Source: Halocafeteria seosinensis (lineage: Eukaryota; Sar; Bigyra; Bicosoecida). From it: DNA of 64,000 nucleotides. The notes beneath the pieces are model-generated. The model was not told where the DNA came from. It did not search any database and saw nothing but the letters and a program-made list of their open reading frames with translations. Position 1 is the stretch's first letter. Every line of letters starts with the position of its first letter. Shown one piece after another: positions 36,024 to 47,042 of this stretch. A program made the position numbers and the translations under genes. The stretch is taken from contig LVLI01000214.1 of the NCBI GenBank assembly GCA_001687465.1, forward strand, positions 62,001 to 126,000, written 5' to 3'.

Positions 36024-36771
36024 CACTGTTCTTTAATCCGTTGCTATTATCTGTCTCGACACAATGTTTACAATGGGTATGTTGCTGGTGTCTAAATTTA
36101 CAAACGATGCATGATAGTACTATGTATCCTTGCCTGTGAAGAGCATCACTGCTGCATCAGTCTGTCACAATCGCAGTGGACATCAACAAGTTGTAAAACT
36201 TCCTTCTAGTTCCCATGTATGAATTGAAGCTCTGTAATATATCGGCACATTCGTTACATGAGTAGAGTACTACGACGATTGTTCCATTGGTAATGGCAGT
36301 AATAATTAAATGAGCAAATACCTAAGTTCGACTACTGCTAAATTCCAAATCAGCAAATTCTCTAACAGTGTGTATGCTTTCCCTTTCTGAGCAGATTTCT
36401 TGATTCCGAGTTTCAAGTATAATGTAGATAGGCTTATGCTTCGATTCCCTTGACTGACGCATTTTTTTGTATGCTGTGTTGTAGCACTTTGCCAGCACTG
36501 TCAAGTGCACCGACGCAACAATCATTTCGCCTCCCTTTTTAAAGTGGCTTGAAGCGAAGAAGAACTGCGGAAGAATAGAGCGTGGTATTCAGTGTATCAT
36601 GTGGCTTGTTGGCAGGAACTCCTTGTGTGTAAGAAAGACACTGGCTTTTCTTTTTCTGAGCTCCCAGCTCTTGCCGTTCAATCAAGGGGGTGGGATACAA
36701 CTGGAGAGGAAACACGCGCCAATTGGGGGGAGGAAGCCGCCNTCCGTATAGCAAGCTGGGCATAACATACA
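36024..36771. other. Divergent promoter region, glycosyltransferase / histidine kinase
   Basis: Contains both 5' flanks. No gene is supported; minus-strand open frames at 36322-36525 and 36539-36772 have no ATG-to-family support. One undetermined base (n) lies at 36742. Confidence 0.5.
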
Positions 36772-39700
36772 ATGGACAAAAGGAAGGATGAGTATCTTCC
36801 TCGCCAGCAGGAGGAGGAAAGAGTTGATATCTCAGCTGGCGCCAATCAAAACGGCGCTAATAAGCGGCGCAACAGACATCACACAGAAAATAAACGAGAC
36901 GGAAAGCAGGGCCTTTTTTTCACCGAGAGCGACAGCCGAAGAGATACTGAAATTTATGAGACGGGCGATGATAGTGACGAGGACTTTGAAAAGTACGAAA
37001 AACCGAGAGACAATGTCAAATGGTGGCTCAACAGGATTGGTAAACTTCTCACGTGGAAGAAATTCCGAACGAAATCAGATGTGCGCAGGAAGAAAGCCCT
37101 AAAAAGAGCAGCGTCAATTTCAAACGACGTACGAGAGGATGGTAAAATAAGTCTGTGGCGCTTGTTCATGTTTAAGGACCCTATTTTGGAAGATGTATGT
37201 GAAGAATCTGTGCTGGCAGCACTGCAGTCTCGTTGATTTGTGTGTTTCCATGTTGTGGCTGCAGATCTATCAGGTGCACTACCGAGGAGAACAAGGGGCT
37301 AGTAAAATATGGATTGGATTATATTGTTTGTTCCTATTTGGATTTACCTATCTCTTCTTCTTCGAAAATGTTGACGACGGAGCGTCACAAGAAATTATCA
37401 TGTCGATATGGGTTCTCCGCGTGACCTTCCTCATTGCAATTATCGCGACTTTCTACATAACACGCAGCAAAGATGGTTGCAAGAAAGGCGACAAATGTAT
37501 GCCGAAAACTTACCACTGGCTTCGAGCATGTGCCTCCACTATTTTGGGCTTTTTCATAATATGGCGATGTGTACTGGAACCCAACGATACAGTATATTTT
37601 AGATTAGTGGGAATTTGGAGTATAGGATGGCAAGCGGTCGTTTTTATGTATGCATCGCTGCACTTTTTTGAGTTTTTGTTCTTTAATTTGCTTTATTCGC
37701 TTTATTATCTTGCTGTACATCATTTTATTCGGCATATGGGTCCGGATACTCCTCAGTTGTGGATGGTAGGTGCTTGATCCTCGGAGATGTCATGTTTATT
37801 TGGATGATTTGTTCTACATTGTCTATTGCAGGGAACGGTCTTTGTGTTCTTTTTTTTCATTACGCTGCTTAGCGAAGTCAATGACCGTTTGGGCTTCATT
37901 GAAGGCGTCAGAGTATATCAGCAAATTGCAGAAAATGAACAACAACGTTTACGGGCTGAAGCGGAAGAACAAAAAGCGGTACAGGCTGTCAATGATAAGC
38001 GGCAATTTATTAGTTACATGTAGGTTCTTGAACTCATTTGTCTGCGAGTAGCTACCCTTATAACCTGTACGATCTGTTGTGCAGTTTCCACGAGTTGAGA
38101 GTTCCACTTAGTGCCGTGAGAATGGGTATAGATGCGGCTGTGTTTATCCTACAAGGTTTGAGAGATCGAGCTGAAAAGGCGCCTAAAAATGAGCATGGTT
38201 CATCAGGTATGTTTACTTCACAATTGATAGCTATTAAGGTTCAACTATCACGACTACTATTGCAGAAAAGGGCGGATCCAAATGGACAGGAAGATTGACA
38301 GTGAATACCAACATGGATCGGTTCGGTCGCCAATCGAATGCCCCGCGGTTTGCCGCGTTACTTGCTTCCGAAAGCAAAGGGGATGAACATTTACGTCTAA
38401 ACGCCGATGTCAATGACCCGCAATCTTGTATCATTCCTGGACGAGGAATGGTTGTGTCGTTTGATGATTTGGAGAACTTGGATGAAACGTTGGACACGAT
38501 GAAGAATAGTATGGAACAAGCCATGCGGATCTTAGATGATGTTCTTTCAATTAACAAGGTGCGATTAATGGCCATGTTGTACTGCTTTTCGCGAAACGAT
38601 ATACAGGAGTCGGTTCAATACATGCAGGTTGAGGCTGGAAAGTTTAAGCTCTTCCCCGGCTATTTTAGAATATCAACACTCGTTGATGAAGAATTCACAA
38701 AGCATTCAAATGTTGCCGATGGCTGCGGGATCAGTATGCAAAAAGACGTTGAAGACCGTGATGAGTTCAGTATGCTAGTTATTGGAGACTACGTCCGGCT
38801 CTGTCAAGTGTTTGACAACTTTTTGAGGTAAGATAGTCCATCACGGGTATGCAATACGGGAGCTGTTTTAACCATTTACAACTCGCATATGCAGCAATGC
38901 ATTAAAGTTTACGAATAAGGGTGGAACAGTAATTGCTGGAGCTACTCTTTTGGATAAGTATGAACTGCCTACTAAAACGTTGGAGAAAAAAGTGTCCATC
39001 GGCCCTGAACTAGCCCCAGCACCGGGCAAACGAACAAGTTTGGGTGAAGCAATTCATAGAGATACTCAGGCGACGGGAGGCACCACGTCTAGACGCCAAC
39101 TACCTTCACAGATGGGGTTTCAGTCTCGGATGGCTTGGAAAATTAATCAGTTACTAGAGGGGAATAGCATTCCGGACGATGGTGATACGGATAGCGCGGA
39201 TCCGCTGGAAAACTATGGGGCAGATGAAGCCACAGCGTTTGAATTTTACGACAGCATAGAATCTGTTGATGACAACCCTGAAGGACCCTCAAATGACGGA
39301 TTTGTTGTGCATTCTCCCGAAAGGAGAGCACCTCTGGATACTATGGATACTAGTGAATGCTTGGTCGGGGATGAAGAAAGGGAGAGTAAGCAACAGAACC
39401 CTGTGCTTCGACGTTCATCAAGCTCGTCAGATTCTCAGGGAAGTTGGGAAAATGAAGATACTGAGTCACCTGTAAGAATGGGTAAAATTGTGCTATACGT
39501 CCGTCTATGGGTGAAGGACACAGGATGCGGCCTCAGCGAAGACGACCGAAAGCTTGTGTTCAATGCCTACCAGCAAACAGGAGCGGGCACAAAAAAGGAG
39601 CATTCCACAGGATTGGGACTCAGTATAGCGCAGCACATCACTCGGTTGCATGGGGGCACTATAGGGGTGCACTCGGAGGGAGTTGATAAGGGATCCACTT

Positions 39701-40326
39701 TTTATATGGACATCCCCTTTCGAGTTGCCTCAAAGAGTGCTGCCAAGCATCTGGAGACTCCTAGTTCTTCGTTCTATCACCTGAAGACACAATCCTTCAA
39801 TGACGATCAATCCGATGATATGTCCCGGCGTTTCAAGGATCATCGTCGTGGTGAATCGAAACGCACAGGGAATTCCAGAGCTATTAACAATACGGCGGTT
39901 GACGAGCCGACGACAGGCGGATACCCTGGCTCCAGTGATGTCAATCGAACNGCTCTTATTGTCGACGATAGTTCCGGCAATGCGCGGATGCTGAAGCTCC
40001 TCCTTAGCCAACGTGGCTACACCTGTGACATTGTATCGGATGGCATTCCGGCCGTAGACTACATACGGAACAGAATACATAATAAAGAAGAACTCCCGTT
40101 TGTGGTCTTCATGGATTACAGTATGCCACGCATGAGTGGCCCGGAGGCTGTAAAGGAAATTCGGAAGCTTGGTTACGAAGCCGCTGTAATTGGCATAACA
40201 GGGAACGCAAATCAAGAGGACCAAAAAACCTTTAGAGACGCTGGTACAGACTCAATCCTGTGGAAGCCGATTAATGCAAAAATGCTGGAAGATGCCATCC
40301 GTCAAGTTTTCGACACGAGACGTTGA
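36772..40326 (+). CDS. Multi-pass membrane hybrid histidine kinase with receiver domain
   Basis: Two-component sensor. Inferred exons are 36772-37194, 37265-37765, 37832-38019, 38085-38206, 38266-38558, 38628-38827 and 38895-40326, giving 1,052 residues. An about 140-residue charged cytosolic N-terminus precedes about six hydrophobic segments (residues about 150-325), then a helix into the dimerisation domain. The phospho-accepting His is in IFHELRVPL (residue 373), the N box is FLSNALKFT, G1 is DTGCGL and G2 is TGLGLS. A roughly 165-residue Ser/acidic-rich insertion sits between the N and G1 boxes. The receiver domain near the C-terminus has VDDS, FMDYSMP (Asp 983) and LWKPIN. An undetermined base at 39951 is the third position of ACN, so it still encodes Thr. 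The signal sensed is unknown. The stop is TGA. Confidence 0.9.
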
Positions 40327-40375
40327 ACCGTACCACATGTCCGAGTAACATGATACTGCTTTACAAGCGTTGCAT

Positions 40376-41519
40376 TCAGTGTTTGTTTTTCTTGGCCTTC
40401 GGACCGTGGCGCCGCTTTGGCGTGTCCTTTTTCGGTGAGAGGGCCTTAGTGGACTGTTTCGGCTTTCGAAAGACCCGTCGATCGATTCCGCCGAAGTCGC
40501 CAGAAGACAGACCGTCGTCAAGATCTCTCGAGATATTTTGCCTGTCTTTACGCTCAGAGTCGTCTTGGAAGGGTATCTTGGTTTCCTCAAACAAGGAGTG
40601 AGAAGTAAGTGCCAAGGTCGCCGTTCCCGCTGTTGTTTCTGTGGTCGCGGTGAACCGGATGAAATCCACTTCAACATCTACCGATTCGCTTGCGTGGAAA
40701 GCATACATTTTTGGTATGTCATATCGTAATTCAGCAATCACATGAGATTCACCACCCCATTTTTGAGCATGCTTGAGAACATGCTGCGACAAAGTTGTGT
40801 GGCAGTGTTCCCGCTGAAAATGAGACTGTGGCAGCGGAGAACTTACCTCGCGAGTACTTGTTTTATGAAGCGAGTACACGTAAGTTCGGCTCATGTGTAA
40901 TCCCAAATCTACAAACGCCATATCAATCCCAGAACTTCGAGTACCAAATGGCGGATTCATGATCACGTAGTCGACCCGGGGCATTTGAAGCACTTCCCCT
41001 GTTGTGTGGTCATTGCTGTCCAAAAAGAGAGACAGATCGGACTCGTGGAGAAAGATTTGATCTGACAGTCCAAATTCTTCGATGTTGTTTGCCGCTGTTT
41101 GGAGTGCTAGAGGATCACAGTCAAAAGCGTAAACTTTGCTGCAAAATGCACACCATATTCCTTCCGCCACTTCTGTATGTACGCATCTTCACTTACTCAG
41201 CTGCTCCCGCAAGAACCAGCGCTATACTTAAGATTCCTGTCCCACATCCCAGATCAGCCGCTGTGATTACCCCATCCGATTCTTCCGCGTCTTTGTCGTC
41301 CTTACCCGAATCACTGCGGTATTTCTTCTCGGTGGAAGCAGCCCCTGCTCCAACACTTGAGCTCGAAGCCGCTGCCTCCTTCTCTTCTTGTTCACTTCGA
41401 ATGTGCAGGGCAATTTGAGCAGCCAGATGGATCGGAGTCGGATACTGTTCCAAATGAACCTGAGGCTCCTCGAAGCCGTCAATCTCCTGCAGCATGGACT
41501 CTAAATGCTTTAGTTTCAT
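40376..41519 (-). CDS. METTL5-type 18S rRNA N6-adenosine methyltransferase
   Basis: METTL5 methylates one adenosine of 18S rRNA together with TRMT112. Inferred exons, in order of transcription, are 41519-41197, 41138-40847 and 40783-40376, giving 340 residues against 209 in human. The N-terminus MKLKHLESMLQEIDGF and LEQYPTPIHLAA are typical; motif I is ADLGCGTGILSI; the catalytic NPPFG follows VIMNPPFGT; then MAF...YSLHKTSTRE and AELRYDIP...VDVEVDFIRF close the family core. Two extensions are unusual: a Ser/Ala/Lys insertion before motif I, and a basic C-terminal tail of about 90 residues ending in KRRHGPKAKKNKH, possibly a nucleolar targeting or RNA-binding tail. The ATG at 41519 matches the family start. 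It is divergent from DCAF13. Confidence 0.93.
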
Positions 41520-41851
41520 GACGATAAAGTGCTCGATCGTTTCTTGTGAAGTTCGGATCTCTACCCTTTTAGGAGACAATTATGCTACCACACATTTCTC
41601 CGACGTTCGAATCAAGAGGGGTACAAGTTACGGTAGCCAACGACCCGGCCACTGAGGGACATGCATGAATGGAAGAGGTCAAAATCTCCTTGAGGTTGAA
41701 GTTGCGGCGCAGCGGGATGGTGTCACTCTCGGCACCATGGCATGTATACACGAACATGTTAGTTGGTTTATATTAGTGCAATATCGAGCTCCTGGGGGAG
41801 TTTGTTCGCTTTGTGGGGTTGAACTAATGGAAACGAACAGACGGACAAAAA
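41520..41851. other. Divergent promoter region, METTL5 / DCAF13
   Basis: A 332-bp space between two start codons. It holds no gene; presumably it contains a shared or back-to-back promoter for two 18S rRNA biogenesis factors. Confidence 0.5.
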
Positions 41852-43461
41852 ATGGTCAAAATTAAGACAATATCACGGTCGGAAAGCGAATGCACACGGG
41901 ATTCCAAACTGGATGTACGCAAGATGCATAAGAATGTGGACCCTTCAGAGCATCCTTTCGAACGCGCCAAGGAAGTCAAGCGAGCCGTCAATGCAGTCAA
42001 GCTAGATAAAATGTTTGCGAAGCCCTTCCTGTGGAGCCTCGAAGGACACATGGACGGTGTCTACGCCACGGCTAATACACCAACAAATTTATCAGCATTT
42101 TTGAGTGGAAGCTGCGATGGAGAAGTACGCGTATGGGATATCGCTCACAAGAAGACCCTTTGGGACGTATATGGACACCAAGGCTTTGTTACGGGGCTAT
42201 CCGTAGACGGAGAAGGGAAGACGTTCGTCTCTTGCGGTGAGGATAAGACAATCAAACAGTGGCCTCTGGTGACCAATACGTCCCTTGTAGATACTGATGA
42301 CAACGATAAAGCCGTTGGTAGCAGCGGCAGTGAACCGACACCATTGGCTGTATGGTCCAAGAAAACTCAACTACTGAGTATTGATCATCATCGTTACGAG
42401 CCCCTATTTGCTACGTCGAGCACGGATGGAACGGTAGATGTTTGGGACAGTTCTCGAACAGAACCATATCAGACTTTCACTTGGGGGGCAGACACGGTGA
42501 AATGTGTGCGATTTAACCCAGCTGAAGTAGGTTATTTTGTACAATAAGCTGACGGTTTGAATAGTACGGTTATGACTTCATTGAATTCATGGATGCAGCG
42601 GAACATATTCGCCAGTGCTGGAAATGATAGGACTATATGTCTTTACGATACAAGGACTTCTACTCCCTTGAGGAAAGTCGTACTAGGAGTAAGTCATGCC
42701 TCTGGTGTGCTGATGAGCGTCATCTCATGTTTGTTAACTGTACTATTTCATGCTTCTATTGTTGCAGATGAATTCTAATGCTCTTGACTGGAATCCTCGA
42801 GAACCATTCAATTTCACAGTAGCCAATGAAGACCATAATGCGTATACTTTCGATATGAGGAAACTAAGTCACGCATTAAAGGTCCACAAAGACCATGTTT
42901 CAGCTGTGTAAGTAACTCGGGTCTCCAACGACGATGCCATTGATGTAGAGAACCTGTAACGTGGTTGTACCATCATGCAGCATGGATGTTCGGTATTCCC
43001 CAACTGGTAGAGAATTTGTAACCGGGAGTTATGACAGAACGATTCGGTTATTCCGCGTTACAGACGGATCGAGTCGAGAAGTATACCATACTAAGAGGAT
43101 GCAGCGAGTATTCTGCGTAAACTTCAGCGCCGATGGTCGATATGTGCTATCTGGAAGTGATGATACTAATATACGAGTATGGAAAGCCCAAGCCTCAAAG
43201 CCAATGAAGCGCTTATTACCACGCGAGAGATCGAAATTAGATTATTACGATAGTCTCAAAAAGAGATACTCCAGTGTGCCTGAAGTTAGAAAAATAGCCA
43301 AACATCAACACGTTCCACGTAACATCGTGAAAGCGAAGAAGAGAAAGGCTGAAGAGGAGTCCAAGGAAAAGCGGAAGTTGCGGAATGTGAATCTCCACAG
43401 CAAAGAAGAACAGAAACCGGAGCCGGAAAGACAGCGTCCTATAGTGGAAGAGAAGAAGTAA
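41852..43461 (+). CDS. DCAF13/Sof1 WD40 protein of the small-subunit processome
   Basis: Nucleolar WD-repeat protein needed for 18S rRNA processing. Inferred exons 41852-42526, 42599-42688, 42768-42907 and 42981-43461 give 461 residues (human DCAF13 is 445). The N-terminus MVKIKTISRS and the HPFERAKEVKRAVNAVKLDKMFAKPF block are family-specific. WD repeats follow, with GH...W-D spacing, for example SGSCDGEVRVWD, ATSSTDGTVDVWD and SAGNDRTICLYD. The C-terminal Sof1 region is conserved: SPTGREFVTGSYD, SREVYHTKRMQRVFCV and KHQHVPRNIVKAKKRK. A Lys/Glu-rich tail ends the protein. The phases of all three joins agree. Confidence 0.95.
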
Positions 43462-45386
43462 TTGCCCTAGGCGGGTGGCGTGTGGTGCAAGGTTTCTATG
43501 GGACGATTGATCTTCCTATGGCTAGTGAACAATCATTAGTCAAGTGCGGGAACGTCAAACACTGTTCCTCCACCAAAGGAGAGAAGATTTGGCAATGGCT
43601 GTGCTGGGGTACAACCCCTTGTTCTGATTGGCGGCTGTAGGCCGCATGGACGCCAAGGCGCTTCCTTGTTTAAGAATTGTCAGTGGCCTCACAACTTGCA
43701 GTAAGAAAGTTGCTTACAGACTCGGTCTCGTCTCGAACGTCTCCGCTCGAACCGACTTGCTGGTTGGAATTCCAAGTGTTGCCGGGAAAACTGCTTCACA
43801 TGCACAATTACACACAATCCACTTCGTCTTACACCATCGTACATGTGTATGCTTATTTCTATCAGTTCTCCATTACGCTTATGCGTGATGGCAACTTCTA
43901 TTCCTGCCGCTGTTCCCCAACACGCCAGCTGCTGCTTTCGACTCCGGACTTTGAAGGAATCCCAACCCGGCGGCCGGAGAAACCATTTGTGGTCTGTCTG
44001 GGAAGGCTGCCTGTTCCGAGGGAGCCTGCAGCACCTGAATGCACGGAGAGAATAAAGTGCGCATTATAATGGAACTCCTTCCCTTGCGGAACCTCTATGA
44101 GGAACAGAAATAAACGTGAAGTGACTTGAAGGCTCACACGGCTTCCCGGCGTCCACCTTGCGAAGTGCAGCTGCGGCGGTGCCCCTTCAGACGTTCTGTC
44201 CTCCGGGGGAACAGTTGTGCCGCGTACAAGCAGCATATGTTTCCCACAACCCTTCCGCTGGAAAATACAACCCGATTCATCATCTTTCGTGTTGCACTAG
44301 CACTACTGTATGAAAATGGCCCTGATGGGCGATTCGTATGGCTCAGACGTGGGCGTAGAACGGAGGATAAGTTGTTTCTCGTGGTTTGGATTGAAACGGC
44401 ACTACGCACCCCTTCAGCAGCGGGAGCATAATGTTCAGACATCGAGTTAATTCCTCGTTTCCAGAGCCGCTATTAAAGTTCTCATACTAGTGCTTCACTC
44501 CATATCGCTGTATATCTGCCGATGACGGGAACTATCTATGAGTGCGTGAGTCACTAGTGACGCCGGACTTCGGTTGGCTGCGGGAAGTGCCACGCATTGC
44601 ATAGCTCCATATTCAGAAGACGATTCTTGTTATTGTCTATTCGGCGTACTTGTGTGTTGCTTTGCTTAATTGCTCATTCTTAAGCGTCCAATTTCTTTGG
44701 CGAGTACAGAGAATCTTTTTTGTGTTCTTGTGTTTGTCACGGTGCTTGCAAGTTTATTGCCGTCTGTCTGTCCCCTGCTGGGGTTGAATCCGCGGGTCTC
44801 CGCCGTTCCATAATTGCCAGTTCAGGGCAGGAGCTGAGATATCTTCTGTTAAACTAAAGAGGTACGTGCACAGAGAAATGAGTGATTGTGGTGTATTCGA
44901 AGTTTGTCTACCGCTCGATGCTGTATAAGGTAGTTGTTTCCGGGTGGCGGCGGCCGCTGCTTGACGGCCGCGTTCCCACCAAAGAGGCGCGCACCGAGTT
45001 GTGCCAGAATAGTCCCCTGTACCTTGAAACGGTGCCTCCGGAATCCATTCGGATATAGGAAATGAGTTCCCCGGTGTTTCCTTGAAACAACATGCTTATG
45101 GGAACGGCGGCGGCGGCCGGACACAAGTTGCATGGGGTGAGAGGGACGAAGGTTTCTTTGCGATGTCAGCTGAGTTGTCTAACTCCGGCGCCTGGTTTCT
45201 TCGCGTCGCAACCTCCATGAGTGCTTATTCAATGTTCCGTGTCATATTTTTCTACCACACTATTCTCATCGTAATTCGTTACTATGGAAGAAAAAAACCG
45301 CGAACGATATTATGGAATATCATTGATGCGCAGATAGCGGGAGTATATCGGAGGTAACGGCTACCTGTTCAACTTGTGGTCCACCA
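43462..45386. other. 1.9-kb gene-poor stretch
   Basis: The longest space in the window without a gene I can support. Short open frames of 60-130 codons on both strands overlap each other and lack recognisable domains. GC-rich patches with GGCGGC runs occur at about 44945-44990 and 45105-45120. It may hold a long, possibly spliced 5' UTR of the RWP-RK gene, a non-coding RNA, or an unrecognised small gene. No tRNA cloverleaf was found by eye. Confidence 0.45.
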
Positions 45387-46883
45387 ATGGATAGCCAGTT
45401 CTACGGAGGCGGATACATCACTCAGGAGGCTCCGAGTCAGTTTTCAATGATTAAGGCACCTCCTTACGGCTTCCCGTCCGCTGGGGGATACGGGATGCAG
45501 TACCAGTCACACGCCGAACCGGCCAATTCCGATGATGACTACGGTGTCAACTTGTTGGCTTCCATTGCCAACCAGGATTCCATGAGCAACTGCCACTATT
45601 CAACTAAACGTAGTGTTAGCTCTGGATCGAACACCAGCATGCATACGTATACGAATCATTTGCCGCATCAGCTTAAAATTGGGGTATCAGTTGCCTCAGG
45701 CTCCGGTTACACCCAGCAGAGCCCGCAAGTGACCCATCAAAGCCTAACTGGTCCCCAGCCCCAGCAATGTTACCAGAATCAGATTTCCCAACGGGTACAA
45801 AAATCGCATTATCACGCATACGCTGATTGTCAGCAGGGTCACCCTTCTGGTTATGCCCAGCACCCTATTCCGGCTGCGCCCGCGCGGGTACCTTCCGGCA
45901 TTGGAATGCAATGTGGACACGGTTCGCTGCAGACCTCAGCGCCAAGGCCTTTGACTCAGCCACCACCATATCATGTTCATCAGGGTGGCTACTGGCCTCC
46001 CGCATCGAATTTGGTACCTCCTCAGTTTCCACAGTACTACCCAGGAGCTTTCCAAAGTCTGAACGGCTTGTATGTTTCGGATGCGCCCCGGGACTATGGC
46101 GCAACGTCGTGTGCTGTGGGACGCCCCAACTTCTTTAATGACTCTGCTATCAATAATGCAAGCAAAGATGCACCAAGAAGCCCACCAGCGCAGACGAGTG
46201 ACGAGCAATGTGCCCGTGATTTGACTTTCGCCGAGCTGCAGAAACATTTCACAAAGCCACTCGAACAGGTAGGCAACAATGTGCTTTTCTACTTTAGTAG
46301 CAGGATTCGAAGTATTTTGGTTTCTCACAGGCTGCAAGGGAAATTGGGATTTGTTCCACCCTACTTAAGAAGTCCTGTCGACGACTGGGAATCAAGCGAT
46401 GGCCATACAGGCAGGTTACGAGTCTGCAAAAGTCTCTGGAGTCATTGCGAGCAACACTCACGAATCGTTCGCGTAAAGGGCTTCTAACTACTGAAGAGCG
46501 AAACGTACGTTGTGCCGCCTGAACGTGCCGGGTTTAACTTGTCACATTATGTGTCGCTCTGTACTGTACAGACCCTGGAAACGGCTATTGTTAACACTAA
46601 GTCAAAACTTGAGCGCGTATTGAGCGATCCAAACGACAATGTGTTGCAAAAGCCGCGTAAGTTCCGCTTGTATTTGGGGGACCTACATACATCATACATT
46701 GCTAATTATTCGCGATCTGCAGAGAGCAAGAAGCGATCCCGCGAAGATTCAGAGCTGAGTTCTCCCAGGGAGGATCCTGCAGACGGGTCGTCTTCTTATG
46801 TAGCTTCTAATACAACTGAATCTGTTTCAAGTGACCCTTCAGTTCAGCAGCAGCCTGGCAAGAGAACCGCGTACCAACATTGA
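45387..46883 (+). CDS. RWP-RK domain transcription factor
   Basis: Putative DNA-binding regulator. Inferred exons 45387-46268, 46331-46504 and 46572-46883 give 455 residues. The first about 275 residues are low-complexity, rich in Gln, Ser, Tyr, Pro and His, as in activation domains. The RWP-RK domain spans about residues 277-325 and is created by the first splice: LTFAELQKHFTKPLEQ joins AAREIGICSTLLKKSCRRLGIKRWPYRQ. The usual RWPxRK core reads RWPYRQ here, with Gln for the last Lys. A helical stretch LQKSLESLRATL follows, then a Ser/Glu-rich tail. RWP-RK factors are known from green plants, stramenopiles and amoebozoans and govern nitrogen responses or gamete programmes in plants; no target can be assigned here. 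Confidence 0.9.
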
Positions 46884-47042
46884 AGCTGAGTGTCAGGCAC
46901 CATCTTCACAAAATAAACAACTGTACGAGGAAGAGGCGTGCTTCGCTATATTGTGCTGTATTTGAAGTGCCACACTTACCTATCGCTTCTATTCGGGGTT
47001 CCCCAGTGTGTGCGTGTGTAGCAGATAGCGCTCGCGTGAACG

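Noticed and set aside
40373-40378. TGA as a sense codon throughout the window
   Set aside because: METTL5, DRC8, the histidine kinase and the HECT ligase end sensibly in TGA and Trp is encoded by TGG elsewhere.
44780-44800. tRNA T-loop-like GGGGTTGAATCC
   Set aside because: It lacks the invariant C of GTTC and no matching acceptor stem or anticodon arm could be found nearby.
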